Positions 8,435 through 19,008 are shown, numbered from the stretch's first letter. The stretch is DNA of 64,000 bases from Neisseriaceae bacterium CLB008 (GCA_041228285.1 CP166133.1:186001-250000); one strand, 5' to 3'. Notes: generated by a model not told the origin, from the letters alone. Made by a program: numbers and translations.

Positions 8435-9367
8435 TTATTTAGCGGCTGCTTCAGTTTTAGGGTTGTTTGAGAAACCCCATACATAGGCAGTCATAATGTG
8501 CAGTTTGCTTTCGTCCAAGAAGTTGCTCCAAGCCGGCATTTGGCTGGTGCGACCATTGGTAATGGTTTCGATGATGCTCTTCTCGGTACCGCCCCATAGC
8601 CAGATGTCGTCGGTTAGGTTCGGGCCTAGGCCTTGAATGCCTTTACCGTCGGTGCCGTGACAGGTGGTGCAGCTAGCTGGTGGGCTAGTGAACACGACTT
8701 GACCACGTTTGGCGCGGTTTTCGTCGTGGGCTTTGCCAGATAGAGACATCACGTAGTGAGCAGCGTCTTTAACTTTTTCTTCACCCAATACAGCGCCCCA
8801 AGGTGCCATCACGCCCAAACGGCCGTTGGCGATGGTTTCCTTGATTTGGTCAGGTTCGCCACCCCATAGCCAGTCGTGGTCGGTTAGGTTCGGGAACCCA
8901 CGTTGACCTTTGGCGTCAGAGCCGTGACATTGGATACAGTAAGTGTTGAACAAGTTTTGACCAATGGTACGTGCTTGAGGGTCGGCGGCTACTTCGGCTA
9001 CGCTCATTTTGGCAAACTTGTCGTATAAAGGTTGGAACTCTTTTTCAGCGGCGGCTACTTCAGCCTCTAACTGGTTGGTACTGGTCCAGTTTAAAGTGCC
9101 TTTGTAGTTACCCATACCAGGATAAAGCACCAAGTATACGGCGCCGAAAATCATGGTGATGATGAAGAGCCAGAACCACCAGCGGGGTAGGGGGTTGTTG
9201 TATTCTGCAATCCCGTCCCATTCATGCCCAGTTGTTTTGACTTCTTCGCCTTTTTTGACCGTCACTTTGTTCTGTGAGAACAAAAGCCAGATCAAGCCGA
9301 TAAAGCTCAGTACAACAATGACGATTACGTAGTAATGCCAAAAGTCGTTTGTGAAATCTGCATTCAT
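8435..9367 (-). CDS. ccoP: Cytochrome cbb3 oxidase subunit III (diheme c)
   Basis: CcoP is the membrane-anchored diheme cytochrome c that feeds electrons into the cbb3 oxidase. Two hydrophobic segments near the N-terminus (about residues 9-30 and 60-82) anchor it. Two heme c sites follow, CIQCH and CTTCH, each with downstream GxPNLTD and methionine ligand regions. The length of 310 residues is normal. It is the last gene of ccoNOQP, with a 2-bp gap from ccoQ and a terminator directly after it. Confidence 0.96.
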   Translation of the reverse strand: MNADFTNDFWHYYVIVIVVLSFIGLIWLLFSQNKVTVKKGEEVKTTGHEWDGIAEYNNPLPRWWFWLFIITMIFGAVYLVLYPGMGNYKGTLNWTSTNQLEAEVAAAEKEFQPLYDKFAKMSVAEVAADPQARTIGQNLFNTYCIQCHGSDAKGQRGFPNLTDHDWLWGGEPDQIKETIANGRLGVMAPWGAVLGEEKVKDAAHYVMSLSGKAHDENRAKRGQVVFTSPPASCTTCHGTDGKGIQGLGPNLTDDIWLWGGTEKSIIETITNGRTSQMPAWSNFLDESKLHIMTAYVWGFSNNPKTEAAAK

Positions 9368-9369
9368 TA

Positions 9370-9576
9370 TTATTTTACTCCATCATTGCGATCAGTAGTG
9401 GTAGACGTGTTCTTAAGGCCGTCTTCATGGGGTAGATCATCATCGTCAATCAACGCTTGGCTTACTTGGTCGTAGCGCTTCTTGGATTTGCGGCCATACA
9501 CCACAAATAACACGATGAGGAAAATACCCAAGCACATCAATGTGTACAGAATGCGTCCAGTGTTTACGTCAGCCAT
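9370..9576 (-). CDS. ccoQ: Cytochrome cbb3 oxidase subunit CcoQ
   Basis: A 68-residue protein with a single membrane helix (about residues 9-27) followed by a basic patch GRKSKKR and a polar, acidic tail. This is the normal form of the small cbb3 subunit, which stabilises the complex and its interaction with CcoP. It is placed between ccoO (5-bp gap) and ccoP (2-bp gap). Sequence conservation in CcoQ is low, so position and shape carry most of the evidence. Confidence 0.9.
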   Translation of the reverse strand: MADVNTGRILYTLMCLGIFLIVLFVVYGRKSKKRYDQVSQALIDDDDLPHEDGLKNTSTTTDRNDGVK

Positions 9577-9581
9577 AAAGG

Positions 9582-10193
9582 TTACCTTACGTTTTTCAAT
9601 GCGAGGCCAAGGCCTTGCAAGTAAGCGATCAACGCATCTAGTTCAGAGTAGCCTTCCACGTCAGCCTTCGCTTGAGCGATTTCTTCGTCGGTGTAAGGGG
9701 TACCCAAAGTGCGCAATGTTTTCATGTGGCTGGTCACGTCGTCGCCGTCAACCGCCGCTTTAGCCAACCATGGGAATGCAGGCATATTTGATTCAGGAAC
9801 CACGTCACGAGGGTTAAGCAAGTGAATGCGGTGCCATTCGTCAGAGTAACGGCCGCCTACACGGGCTAGGTCAGGACCAGTACGTTTAGAACCCCATTGG
9901 AATGGGTGATCGTATACAGACTCACCGCCAACAGAGTAGTGGCCGTAACGTTCGGTTTCGGCTCTAAACGGACGAATCATTTGTGAGTGACAGTTGTAGC
10001 AACCTTCACGCACATAGATGTCACGACCAGCGACCTGAATCGCCGTGTAAGGCTTTACGCCTGGAGCAGGTTCAGTTGCGGTTTTGGAGAACATTTGTGG
10101 GATCACTTCAATGAACAAGCCAATGCTGATCACCAAAAACGTAAAGATAATCAAAACAACAACGTTTTCTTCCGCGAGTTTTTGTAGCTTCAT
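9582..10193 (-). CDS. ccoO: Cytochrome cbb3 oxidase subunit II (monoheme c)
   Basis: CcoO is the monoheme cytochrome c subunit. It has one N-terminal membrane helix (about residues 9-30) and the heme c site CYNCH at about residue 68, followed by the QMIRPFRAE stretch that is highly conserved in CcoO. Further conserved parts are [16 protein letters not shown] and SNMPAFPW with the methionine ligand. The length of 203 residues is normal for the family. It is second in the operon, 15 bp after ccoN. Confidence 0.97.
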   Translation of the reverse strand: MKLQKLAEENVVVLIIFTFLVISIGLFIEVIPQMFSKTATEPAPGVKPYTAIQVAGRDIYVREGCYNCHSQMIRPFRAETERYGHYSVGGESVYDHPFQWGSKRTGPDLARVGGRYSDEWHRIHLLNPRDVVPESNMPAFPWLAKAAVDGDDVTSHMKTLRTLGTPYTDEEIAQAKADVEGYSELDALIAYLQGLGLALKNVR

Positions 10194-10208
10194 TTTGTCG
10201 CCTACCTA

Positions 10209-11642
10209 TTAATGTTGAGTTTGTGATACGGCAGGGATTTTCGCATCGTAAGGTTTGCCGCCAATAACGGTACGGTAAGTGTTGTATGCCATGATAATCA
10301 TACCGATTAGGTACATTAGGCCACCCACAAAGCGAATCACGTAGAACGGCATGCTGGCTTTAACTGACTCTACAAACGAGTAGGCAAGCGTGCCATCGAT
10401 GTTTAGCGAGCGCCACATTAGGCCTTGCATCACGCCAGAAATCCACATAGAAGAGATGTATAAAACAATCCCGATGGTGGCGATCCAGAAGTGCGCTTCA
10501 ATCAATTTGGTGCTGTGCATGCTGTCGCGGCCAAATAGACGTGGTAGCAAGTAGTAGATCGAACCGATGGTGATGAAGCCAACCCAGCCTAAGGCACCAG
10601 AGTGAACGTGACCAATGGTCCAGTCGGTGTAGTGGCTCAAGGCGTTGACGGTTTTGATCGACATCATTGGGCCTTCGAAGGTAGACATACCGTAGAAAGA
10701 CAATGACACCACCAAGAATTTTAACACCGGATCGGTACGTAGCTTATGCCAAGCGCCAGACAAGGTCATGATGCCGTTAATCATACCGCCCCAGCTTGGT
10801 GCGAATAGGATCAAAGAGAAGACCATGCCGATAGACTGAGTCCAGTCAGGTAAGGCGGTGTAGTGTAGGTGGTGAGGACCAGCCCACATATAGGTAAAGA
10901 TCAGGGCCCAGAAGTGAACCACTGACAAACGGTAAGAGTAAACTGGACGACCAGCTTGTTTAGGTACGAAGTAGTACATCATACCCAAGAAGGCTGCGGT
11001 CAAGAAGAAGCCCACGGCGTTATGGCCGTACCACCACTGAACCATGGCATCAACGGCGCCAGAGTAAACGTGGTAAGACTTCATGCCACCTGCAGGAAGA
11101 CCCAAGTTGTTCACGATGTGCAGCAAGGCAACCGCTAAAATGTAGGCACCGTAGAACCAGTTGGCTACGTAGATGTGCTTGATTTTACGTTTGGCGATGG
11201 TGCCAAAGAACACGATGGCGTAAACCACCCAAACCACAGCAATTAAAATGTCGATTGGCCATTCTAATTCTGCATACTCTTTACCTTGGGTGTAGCCCAT
11301 AGGTAGGGTAATGACGGCAGCCACGATGACTGCTTGCCAACCCCAGAAGGTAAATGCGGCTAGTTTGTCGCTGATTAGGCGCACGTTACACGTACGTTGC
11401 ACGACGTAATAAGAAGTGGCGAACAGGCCACAACCGCCAAAGGCGAAAATTACAGCGTTGGTATGCAATGGGCGTAAACGACCAAAGTGGAACCATGGGC
11501 CGACGTTAGAGAGGTCAAGAGCAGGCCAAAATAGCTGCGCTGCAATGATTACCCCAACCAACATGCCGACAATGCCCCAAACTACGGTCATAATGGCAAA
11601 TTGCCTTACGACTTTGTAGTTATAAGTGGTTTGCGTTTCCAT
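10209..11642 (-). CDS. ccoN: Cytochrome cbb3 oxidase catalytic subunit I
   Basis: CcoN is the heme-copper oxygen-reducing subunit with 12 membrane helices, giving high-affinity respiration under low oxygen. Ligand histidines are visible in PLHTNAV (low-spin heme b), GHNAVGFF (copper site), [14 protein letters not shown] (copper histidine pair) and [12 protein letters not shown] (heme ligands). The length of 477 residues is typical. It is first in a minus-strand ccoNOQP operon. The 370-bp divergent region upstream contains a close match to an FNR-type box, fitting the usual oxygen control of this operon, although the site is far from the start. Confidence 0.97.
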   Translation of the reverse strand: METQTTYNYKVVRQFAIMTVVWGIVGMLVGVIIAAQLFWPALDLSNVGPWFHFGRLRPLHTNAVIFAFGGCGLFATSYYVVQRTCNVRLISDKLAAFTFWGWQAVIVAAVITLPMGYTQGKEYAELEWPIDILIAVVWVVYAIVFFGTIAKRKIKHIYVANWFYGAYILAVALLHIVNNLGLPAGGMKSYHVYSGAVDAMVQWWYGHNAVGFFLTAAFLGMMYYFVPKQAGRPVYSYRLSVVHFWALIFTYMWAGPHHLHYTALPDWTQSIGMVFSLILFAPSWGGMINGIMTLSGAWHKLRTDPVLKFLVVSLSFYGMSTFEGPMMSIKTVNALSHYTDWTIGHVHSGALGWVGFITIGSIYYLLPRLFGRDSMHSTKLIEAHFWIATIGIVLYISSMWISGVMQGLMWRSLNIDGTLAYSFVESVKASMPFYVIRFVGGLMYLIGMIIMAYNTYRTVIGGKPYDAKIPAVSQTQH

Positions 11643-11913
11643 GTGTGGATCTCCGAGTTTAACAAATGGTAGTAGTAAGTAAATCGTTCCAAAGGCTTCA
11701 CCATAGCGGGCACAAACCAGCTATGGTATATACTTCTGGAAATATGTGGTGCGTTGTGACGGTTTGTCCACGCACAACTTGTCAGTCATTTTAAATCAAA
11801 TTAGCTAGTCAGACTAGTTTTTCCCAGTATTCTAACAGATTAATGGCGGGCCAAGCGTTGTATCGTCGACCGACCCGTTTGGCCTAGGGTAGTAAAATAG
11901 TCACTTTGTTGCG

Positions 11914-11927
11914 TTGATGAATGTCAA
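11914..11927. promoter_or_regulatory. Candidate FNR/Anr box between ccoN and the M61 peptidase gene
   Basis: TTGAT-GAAT-GTCAA matches the FNR consensus TTGAT-N4-ATCAA at 9 of 10 positions. It lies 272 bp upstream of ccoN and 87 bp upstream of the M61 start. A weaker 7/10 match (TTGAT-TTAA-AATGA on the minus strand) is at 11786-11799. No convincing -10 box is positioned for class II activation of ccoN from the better site. The rest of 11643-12013 shows no gene. Confidence 0.4.
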
Positions 11928-12013
11928 TCGCACTAAAGTTGAGGTCGGTAAACATTAGATAAATGAAGGTTTTAACAGGAAAAGGCAGACTTGTGCTGCG
12001 AACGGAGGGTGTG

Positions 12014-13786
12014 ATGGTTGATTATGGCGTGCGTTTTTTGAGTACCGAGGCTCATCTTTACGAGGTGTCCATGGTGGTGCCGCTGGCTGCGGCGGGTGAG
12101 TTGACGTTGCGTATGCCGGCCTGGGTGCCGGGCAGCTATATGATCCGAGATTTCTCACGACACATCGTGACGATGGTGGCTGAGCAGGGCGGTGCGCCGC
12201 TGCCGCTGACATCGATCGACAAGCATACTTGGCGTTTAAAGGCGCCTAAGGCTGAGGCGGTCACCGTGACGTATCAAGTGTATGCCTTTGACGTGTCGGT
12301 GCGCGGCGCATTTTTAGATCAGCAGCGGGGCTTTTTTGACGGTGCGGCGTTGTTCTTAAGCTGGGTAGGGCAAGAAGCTCAGCCCTGTCGACTCAGCATC
12401 AGCCTGCCGGAGAACCTGCGTGAGCAAGGCTGGCAGGTGGCCACGGCACTGCCGGCGCTTGAGGGTAAAGAACATGTCTTTTCGGCGCGTGACTATGCCC
12501 ATCTGATCGACTGTCCGGTGGAGATGGGCGTGCTGACGCGGCTGCCGTTTGAGGCCGAAGGCATCGCCCATGAGATTGTTCTGAGCGGTGCACATCAGGG
12601 TGATTTGGCGCGTTTGGTGAATGATGTGGCCAAAATTTGCGCCAGCCAGATTCGCTTTTTTAAGGGCCGCACGCCGTTTGAACGCTATGTGTTTTTATTA
12701 CACGTGGGCCAAGACATTTATGGCGGCCTAGAGCACACCGATTCAACCGCGCTGCTGGCCGATAGACTGTGTTTGCCTAGCCGCGCTCAGAAGGGGCTAA
12801 GCGATGATTATGTGCTGCTCTTAGGCCTATTTAGTCATGAATATTTTCATGCCTGGAATGTTAAGTCGATTAAGCCTGCCGCGTTTGATCCCTACGACTT
12901 AACCCAAGAGGTGTATACCGAGCAATTGTGGGCGTTTGAGGGCATTACATCATATTACGACGACCTATTTTTACTGCGCTCAGGAGTGATCACTGAGACG
13001 GCTTATTTAGACTTGGTGGCGAAAAACCTGACTCGAGTTGAGCGCGGCTCGGGCCGAACCAAACAGACCTTAGCTGAGTCTAGCTTGAGCGCTTGGCATA
13101 AATATTATAAGCAAAATGAAAACAGCCCCAACGCCATTGTCAGCTATTATCAAAAGGGCGCCTTGATGGCTCTGGGCCTGGATTTGTTGATTCGACTGCG
13201 TAGCCAAAATCAATATGCCTTAGATGACGTCATGCGCGCCCTCTATGCGGACTATGAGGCCAATGGCCGCGGCATCAGCGAGGCCGATTGGCAAAAAATG
13301 GCGATGAAGGTTACAGGATTGGATTTATCTGACTATTTTGCGCGTGCGCTCTACGGTACCGATGATTTGCCCCTATCTGAACTACTGGCCCAACATTCGG
13401 TGTCGTTGACCTGGCACGCCACGGCGGAACAGGAGCGCGGCGGCTATGTGGCGCAGCTGCCGGTGGCGCAGGCGGCAATCGTTTTCGGGGCTAAATATGT
13501 GCAAAATAATGAGGGCATTACCCTGACACAGGTGTACGATGGCGGCTCAGCGCAAAGCGCAGGACTGTCGGTACATGATAGAATCATTGCCATCAACGGC
13601 TTTCAAGCCACCGACTTTGCCCGTCAATGGGCCAATTTACGCGTGGGCGATGAGGTCAATATGCATTTCTTCCGCGCCGGCGTGCTGCAGCAGACGACGG
13701 TGACGGCGCTGGCGGCGGCGAAAAACACCGCCTATTTACAAATGGTCGCCCAAGACTGTGGCCAATGGCTGCGTGAACGGGCGTGA
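12014..13786 (+). CDS. M61 family metallopeptidase with PDZ domain
   Basis: Family M61 (glycyl aminopeptidase-like) zinc peptidase of about 590 residues. The N-terminal beta-rich domain (to ~230) is followed by the catalytic thermolysin-like domain with HEYFHAWN (HExxH near residue 274) and the downstream glutamate in LWAFEGITSYYDD. The C-terminal part (about 480-575) is a PDZ domain with GGSAQSAGLSVHDRIIAING. There is no signal peptide. GGAGG at 12004-12008, five bases before the ATG at 12014, decides the start over an upstream in-frame ATG at 11963. Its physiological substrate is not known. Confidence 0.92.
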   Translation: MVDYGVRFLSTEAHLYEVSMVVPLAAAGELTLRMPAWVPGSYMIRDFSRHIVTMVAEQGGAPLPLTSIDKHTWRLKAPKAEAVTVTYQVYAFDVSVRGAFLDQQRGFFDGAALFLSWVGQEAQPCRLSISLPENLREQGWQVATALPALEGKEHVFSARDYAHLIDCPVEMGVLTRLPFEAEGIAHEIVLSGAHQGDLARLVNDVAKICASQIRFFKGRTPFERYVFLLHVGQDIYGGLEHTDSTALLADRLCLPSRAQKGLSDDYVLLLGLFSHEYFHAWNVKSIKPAAFDPYDLTQEVYTEQLWAFEGITSYYDDLFLLRSGVITETAYLDLVAKNLTRVERGSGRTKQTLAESSLSAWHKYYKQNENSPNAIVSYYQKGALMALGLDLLIRLRSQNQYALDDVMRALYADYEANGRGISEADWQKMAMKVTGLDLSDYFARALYGTDDLPLSELLAQHSVSLTWHATAEQERGGYVAQLPVAQAAIVFGAKYVQNNEGITLTQVYDGGSAQSAGLSVHDRIIAINGFQATDFARQWANLRVGDEVNMHFFRAGVLQQTTVTALAAAKNTAYLQMVAQDCGQWLRERA

Positions 13787-13840
13787 GTTAACTAGGTAAT
13801 GGGCCGCAAGGCGGCCTGAGCAAAAGAAAACAGGTGATCA

Positions 13841-14551
13841 GTGGGCAGTAACATCAAAATCAAAACCGTGGCCACACCGGCGGCGGGCGCAGTAGACGTC
13901 GTTAATACAATTCAACAAGGCTTACGCAATCAGACCTTACGCACCATTGGTTTGGCCACCGGCGGGACGATGTTGCCCATTTACGAACGCCTAAGGGCCA
14001 GTGGCGGCGATTTCTCAGGCGTGACCAGCTTTAATCTGGATGAATACGTAGGCTTGGCGGCGGATGATGTTCATAGTTACGCCCACTTTATGCGCACCGA
14101 GCTATTTGATGCCGTGGGTTTCAAAAGCAATCATTTGCCCAACGGCATGGCGGCTGATCTAGAGGCTGAATGCACGCGCTATGAAGCCTTGTTGCAAGAC
14201 GCAGGCTTAGACTTACAGCTATTGGGCGTGGGCGAAAACGGCCATATTGCCTTTAATGAGCCAGGCACGCCGTTTGAGTCGCTGACCCACGTGGCCGAAT
14301 TAACGGCTTCGACCTTGGCCGTAAACCAACGTTTTTTTGCTCCAGATGTGGCCGTGCCCACGCGCGCGCTGACCATGGGCATTCAGTCTATTTTATCGGC
14401 CAAAAAGATCATTTTGGTGGCCTTTGGCGAGCGTAAACGCGCCGCCATGACGCATTTGCTGCAGGGCGATGTGAATCCTGAATGGCCGATCACCAAGCTT
14501 TGGCATCATGCTGATGTGGAAGTGATTACCGATTTAACCTTCCCTGATTAA
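13841..14551 (+). CDS. nagB: Glucosamine-6-phosphate deaminase
   Basis: NagB converts glucosamine 6-phosphate to fructose 6-phosphate and ammonia, feeding amino sugars into glycolysis. Characteristic motifs are ATGGTMLPIYE (phosphate loop), FNLDEYVGL with the catalytic aspartate, and GVGENGHIAFNEPG with the catalytic histidine. At 236 residues it is the short form without the C-terminal allosteric extension of E. coli NagB. It appears to start with GTG. No nagA or transporter gene is adjacent, so it may serve internal amino-sugar recycling. A GC-rich hairpin (13802-13816) without a T-run lies just upstream. Confidence 0.92.
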   Translation: MGSNIKIKTVATPAAGAVDVVNTIQQGLRNQTLRTIGLATGGTMLPIYERLRASGGDFSGVTSFNLDEYVGLAADDVHSYAHFMRTELFDAVGFKSNHLPNGMAADLEAECTRYEALLQDAGLDLQLLGVGENGHIAFNEPGTPFESLTHVAELTASTLAVNQRFFAPDVAVPTRALTMGIQSILSAKKIILVAFGERKRAAMTHLLQGDVNPEWPITKLWHHADVEVITDLTFPD

Positions 14552-14618
14552 GGGTTGCCGCTAGAAGCATCAGCCATCAGTTAAGACCAATAAACCGACA
14601 CCAAGTAAAGGATGGGCC

Positions 14619-17270
14619 ATGAGCACAACCACCCAAGTACAGTATTTAAAAGATTATCAAGCACCAGAGTTTGTCGTAAACCAAATTGATTTACATTTTG
14701 ACGTGCATGACGACCACACCGAAGTGCGCAACCGCATGGTTTTAACGCCCTGCGTGACGCCTGCTGCCACACGCTGCGTCTTGCATGGAACGGCTGACTT
14801 GGTGATGCTGTGCGTGGATGGCGCCGTACAAGGCGCTGCCGACTACGAGGTGTCGGGCGAGACGCTGACCCTATTAAACGTCCCTGCCGACACGTTTGTG
14901 CTGGAAGTGGTGACCAAGGTCTTGCCGCAGACCAATAAAAGCTTGATGGGCCTGTATCAGTCTAATCATAATCTCTACACCCAGTGTGAGCCTGAAGGCT
15001 TTCGTAAGATCACCTATTATTTTGACCGCCCTGACGTGATGAGTAAATTCACCACCACCATTGTGGCAGACAAGCAAAAATATCCGGTGCTGCTGTCCAA
15101 CGGTAATAAGATTGGCTCAGGTCTGGCGGATAAAAAACGCCATTGGGTAAAATGGCGCGACCCTTACCGTAAGCCTAGCTATTTATTTGCTCTGGTGGCG
15201 GGTAATCTCACCCTAACCGCCGATGAATTCATCACTAAGTCGGGCAAAAAAGTAGCCATTGAATTTTACACCGACAGCGCCGACGCCAGTAAAACCGCGT
15301 TTGCGATCGAGTCGTTGAAGAACGCCATGCGTTGGGACGAAACCCGCTTCGGCCTGGAATACGATTTAGACATTTACATGGTGGTTGCCGTGGGCGACTT
15401 CAATATGGGCGCCATGGAAAACAAAGGCCTCAACGTTTTTAACACCAAATACGTCTTGGCCACGCCCGAAACCGCGACCGACAGTGATTTCGACGGCATC
15501 GAAAGCGTGATTGGGCATGAGTATTTCCATAATTACACCGGTAACCGCGTCACCTGTCGCGACTGGTTCCAGCTGTCGCTTAAAGAAGGCTTGACGGTGT
15601 TCCGTGAGCAAGAGTTTGCCGCTGACCGCGCCAGCCGTGCCGTGCGCCGCATCGAAAACGTCAATGTGTTGCGTGCCCTTCAGTTTCCTGAAGACGCGGG
15701 CCCAACCGCGCATCCGATTCGGCCTGAGTCGTATGTAGAAATGAACAACTTCTACACCATGACGGTGTACGAAAAAGGCGGTGAAGTGGTGCGCATGCTG
15801 CATACTTTGCTGGGTGAGGAAGGCTTTCAAAAAGGCATGAAGCTGTATTTTGAACGCCACGATGGTGAAGCCGTCACCTGCGATGACTTTTTAGCTGCTA
15901 TGGCCGACGCCAACGGCCGCGACTTTAGTCAGTTTGCGCTGTGGTATGCGCAAGCCGGCACGCCTCGAGTATCGGTTCAGATGGACTACGATGCCGCACA
16001 AAAGCGCGTAACCTTGCGCATGCAGCAAAACATCCCCGATACGCCTGGCCAAACCGATAAACAACCGATGATGATTCCTGTGCGCATGGGCCTTTTGGGC
16101 CAAGATGGCCAAGCTCTGAGCTTTAATATTGGGGATGAGGCGACGGCAGTGGCAGAGGCCGTGCTGGTGTTGACCGAGGCAGAACAAAGCTTTGTGCTAC
16201 ACGATGTGGCTGAGTTGCCGGTGCCGTCGCTTTTACGCGGGTTTAGTGCGCCGGTACAGTTAAGCTATGACTACAGTGCGGCCGATCTGGCTTTATTGAT
16301 GGCCCACGACAGCGACACGTTCGCTCGCTGGGAGGCAGCGCAAACCAGCTATCGCCAAGCGATTGGCGCCCATTATGCCGCGCTGCGCTCGGGGGCAGTC
16401 TTGCCGGCACACGCCGAATTGATTGCCAATATCAAGATTATCTTAGCCCAAACCGATTTGGACTGTGCTTATAAGGCCTTGCTGTTGACCTTGCCGAATG
16501 AGAATGAGCTGCTTGAGGCCTATGTCGACGTTGATCCTGTGGCCTTGGTGAGCGCGAAGCAAGCCTTGCAAAAAGCCATAGCCCAAGCCTGTGTGCAGGA
16601 GTTTACCGAGCTACGTGGCTGGGTGAAGGCCATCGAGGCCAATAGTGACCAGCCCAATCCTTACGCCTACCATCCAGAGCTGGCCAGCGCCCGCCGCTTA
16701 TTAGACGTTTGCCGCAGCATGATGGTGGCCGCTAATGAAGAAGCGGTGAAGTATTTCGCTGGCCACGCTGAACGTTTGGTGAAAAACATGACCCACCAAA
16801 TGGGTCTATTGCGGGCGGTGAACGACAGTGAATACCCAGAGCGTTTTAAGCTTTTGGATCAATTCGTGGCGCGCTTTAAGGATGATGCTCTGGTGATGGA
16901 TAAATACTTCAGCTTGATCGGCAGCTCTTTGGGCGAAGGCACGCTGAGCCATGTTGAGGCGGCTTTAAGTCATCCACAGTTTAGCTTGGAAAACCCGAAT
17001 AAGGCACGTGCGCTCTTGGGCAGCTTTGCCCGTAATATGAAGCATTTTCACGCGGCTGACGGTTCGGGCTACGCTTTTGTGGCACAAAAAGTCATGGAAG
17101 TTGATGCCTTTAACCCACAGGTGGCGGCGCGTTTGGTCCAGGCCTTTAACGTGATGAATAAGCTGACGGCGGATCGCCAACGCTTGATGCGTGAACAATT
17201 AAACGCCATCATGGCGGTGCCAACCTTGTCTAAAGATGTGACGGAGCTGGTGGGCAAGATTTTAAATTAA
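14619..17270 (+). CDS. pepN: Aminopeptidase N
   Basis: Family M1 zinc aminopeptidase of 883 residues, the main broad-specificity cytoplasmic aminopeptidase of gram-negative bacteria. The substrate-binding GAMEN motif (about residue 263) and the zinc motif [11 protein letters not shown] with its distal glutamate in [10 protein letters not shown] (HExxH-x18-E, from residue ~299) are intact. It has the long C-terminal helical domain of the PepN subfamily. The start is supported by AAGGATGGG upstream. Together with the M61 peptidase, aminopeptidase P and the POT peptide transporter it gives this segment a clear peptide-utilisation theme, although the genes are not one operon. Confidence 0.96.
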   Translation: MSTTTQVQYLKDYQAPEFVVNQIDLHFDVHDDHTEVRNRMVLTPCVTPAATRCVLHGTADLVMLCVDGAVQGAADYEVSGETLTLLNVPADTFVLEVVTKVLPQTNKSLMGLYQSNHNLYTQCEPEGFRKITYYFDRPDVMSKFTTTIVADKQKYPVLLSNGNKIGSGLADKKRHWVKWRDPYRKPSYLFALVAGNLTLTADEFITKSGKKVAIEFYTDSADASKTAFAIESLKNAMRWDETRFGLEYDLDIYMVVAVGDFNMGAMENKGLNVFNTKYVLATPETATDSDFDGIESVIGHEYFHNYTGNRVTCRDWFQLSLKEGLTVFREQEFAADRASRAVRRIENVNVLRALQFPEDAGPTAHPIRPESYVEMNNFYTMTVYEKGGEVVRMLHTLLGEEGFQKGMKLYFERHDGEAVTCDDFLAAMADANGRDFSQFALWYAQAGTPRVSVQMDYDAAQKRVTLRMQQNIPDTPGQTDKQPMMIPVRMGLLGQDGQALSFNIGDEATAVAEAVLVLTEAEQSFVLHDVAELPVPSLLRGFSAPVQLSYDYSAADLALLMAHDSDTFARWEAAQTSYRQAIGAHYAALRSGAVLPAHAELIANIKIILAQTDLDCAYKALLLTLPNENELLEAYVDVDPVALVSAKQALQKAIAQACVQEFTELRGWVKAIEANSDQPNPYAYHPELASARRLLDVCRSMMVAANEEAVKYFAGHAERLVKNMTHQMGLLRAVNDSEYPERFKLLDQFVARFKDDALVMDKYFSLIGSSLGEGTLSHVEAALSHPQFSLENPNKARALLGSFARNMKHFHAADGSGYAFVAQKVMEVDAFNPQVAARLVQAFNVMNKLTADRQRLMREQLNAIMAVPTLSKDVTELVGKILN

Positions 17271-17297
17271 CCGCTGTGGTGAGGATGAACCCGTAAC

Positions 17298-18230
17298 GTG
17301 AACCGCAAAGAACGCAAACGCCGAGCTCGGATTAAGAATTTTCGACCCTATAGCTATGACCCGACCATGTGGCATAGCCGGCTGCCTTATGCCCAAACCG
17401 CTAGCGCATCTTTTCGGGGCTTTCGAATGTTGGGCTATGTGATGGCTTTTTTAGCCGGCGCGATTAACTCTGGCGGTTTTTTTGCGGTGGCGCGTTACAC
17501 CTCACATATGTCGGGCGAAATCGCGCGCATGGCCGACATGCTGGTCATCGGTGAAATGCGCCTGGCGCTCAGCTCCTTTATCTTTTTGCTGTGCTTCATC
17601 GGCGGCGCCATGCACGCCAACTGGTTGATCATTTGGGGTAAGCGCAACCGCTTTCGCGCCAGCTATGGCCTGCCCATCTGGATTGAGGCCTGTTACTTGC
17701 TGGTGTTTGGCCTGTTGGGGGCGGCGCTGTCGCGGTTTAGCGTGTCGTTTTTTACTCCGCCGACCATCATGATTTTGTGTTTCATCATGGGCATGCACAA
17801 TACGGTGATGACGGTTTTGTCTAACGGCGTGCTGCGCAGCACCCACATGACAGGTTTTGCCACCGACATCGGCATTGAGCTGTCTAAAGCGCTGTATCGT
17901 CAGCGTGATCCGCGGGCCAAAGAGCTTAATATCAACCCGGATCGATCCAAGATTTTATTGTTCAGTGGCCTGCTGCTGAGCTTTTTCTTGGGTGGCGTCG
18001 TGGGGGCCTATGGCTTTCATGGCCTTGGGTTTCAGTTCACCTTGCCGGTGGCGTTTGTGTTGATGATATTGGGCATTCGGCCGATTTGGCATGACGTTAA
18101 GCTGCGCTATCGGCTGTGGTTGCGCCTGCGTCGTCGTGCCCGGCGGCATGCTGAGTCGGCTCAGGCGCGTGCGCAAGAGGCGGCTGAAAATGAGGTCGAA
18201 GACGAAGCCGGCTCACCGCCTCAGCCTTAG
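17298..18230 (+). CDS. DUF1275 (YoaK family) membrane protein
   Basis: A predicted inner-membrane protein of 310 residues in the DUF1275/YoaK family, which has no firmly established function. Hydrophobic helices are seen at about 45-70, 90-115, 130-150, 155-175, 205-230 and 235-255. The family-typical stretches GYVMAFLAGAINSGGFF, ARYTSHMSGE and FIMGMHNTVMT...THMTGFATDIG are present. Unusual for the family are a strongly basic N-terminus (KERKRRARIK) and a long charged tail first rich in arginine, then in glutamate. It starts with GTG shortly after pepN and may be co-transcribed with it. Confidence 0.85.
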   Translation: MNRKERKRRARIKNFRPYSYDPTMWHSRLPYAQTASASFRGFRMLGYVMAFLAGAINSGGFFAVARYTSHMSGEIARMADMLVIGEMRLALSSFIFLLCFIGGAMHANWLIIWGKRNRFRASYGLPIWIEACYLLVFGLLGAALSRFSVSFFTPPTIMILCFIMGMHNTVMTVLSNGVLRSTHMTGFATDIGIELSKALYRQRDPRAKELNINPDRSKILLFSGLLLSFFLGGVVGAYGFHGLGFQFTLPVAFVLMILGIRPIWHDVKLRYRLWLRLRRRARRHAESAQARAQEAAENEVEDEAGSPPQP

Positions 18231-18268
18231 GGTATTGTTTAATCTTATGGCCGCAATCTTTAGATTTA

Positions 18269-18366
18269 ATTGGACACTGCGGCTGCTTTGACATATAAAT
18301 AGTTTCTTGAGTTTGATTCGCCAGAAAGACTCGACGAAGAGTCTTTTAATATTCTATTTTAGGAGG
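18269..18366 (+). promoter_or_regulatory. Putative ahpC promoter and structured 5' leader
   Basis: TTGGAC (18269-18274) and TATAAA (18293-18298), 18 bp apart, form a plausible promoter. The leader would carry an 8-bp hairpin AAAGACTC (18325-18332) and GAGTCTTT (18339-18346). A very strong AGGAGG (18361-18366) follows, six bases before the ahpC ATG. The hairpin may protect the transcript or be a weak terminator of the upstream gene (it is followed by TAAT). Confidence 0.4.
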
Positions 18367-18372
18367 TTTATA

Positions 18373-18990
18373 ATGGCCGTATTAGTTGGTAAACACGCCC
18401 CTTTCTTTCACGATTCTGACAAAACATTTAACGCTGTAAAAGGCGACGGTGCCGTTGTTGGTGATTTTAACTTCAAAAAAGAAACCTCTGGCAAATATGC
18501 CGTGGTGTTCTTCTACCCACTAGACTTCACCTTTGTGTGCCCTTCTGAGATCATCGCTTTTGATCACCGTTTGGAAGAGTTCAAAAAACGCAATGTTGAA
18601 GTGATTTCTGTGTCTATCGACAGCCACTTCACTCACGCTGCTTGGCGCAACACTGCCGTGAATGACGGCGGCATTGGCCCTGTTGGCTTCTCTATGGTTG
18701 CCGACTTACACCAAGAATTGGTTAAAGCCTACGACGTACAAAGCGACGACGCGATTGCGTTCCGCGGTTCGTTCTTGATCGACAAAGACGGTGTGGTACA
18801 GCACCAAGTAGTTAACAATGGTCCTTTGGGCCGTAACGTTGACGAAATGTTGCGCATGGTTGACGCCCTTCAGTTTACTGAAGAGCACGGTGAAGTTTGC
18901 CCAGCCGGCTGGAACAAAGGCGACAAAGGCATGAAACCTAACGCTGAAGGCGTGGCTTCTTACCTAGCTGCTGAAGCCAGCAAACTATAA
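18373..18990 (+). CDS. ahpC: AhpC/Prx1-type peroxiredoxin
   Basis: A typical 2-Cys peroxiredoxin that reduces hydrogen peroxide and organic peroxides in the cytoplasm. It has 205 residues with the peroxidatic cysteine in FTFVCPSE (Cys 56) and the resolving cysteine in EVCPAGW (Cys 176). The AGGAGG six bases upstream fixes the start at 18373; an in-frame upstream ATG at 18307 is disregarded. Codon use is strongly biased to frequent codons, suggesting high expression. No ahpF reductase gene is adjacent, so the electron donor is encoded elsewhere or is thioredoxin/glutaredoxin. Confidence 0.94.
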   Translation: MAVLVGKHAPFFHDSDKTFNAVKGDGAVVGDFNFKKETSGKYAVVFFYPLDFTFVCPSEIIAFDHRLEEFKKRNVEVISVSIDSHFTHAAWRNTAVNDGGIGPVGFSMVADLHQELVKAYDVQSDDAIAFRGSFLIDKDGVVQHQVVNNGPLGRNVDEMLRMVDALQFTEEHGEVCPAGWNKGDKGMKPNAEGVASYLAAEASKL

Positions 18991-19008
18991 TTAGTTTGAT
19001 GGTCACGT

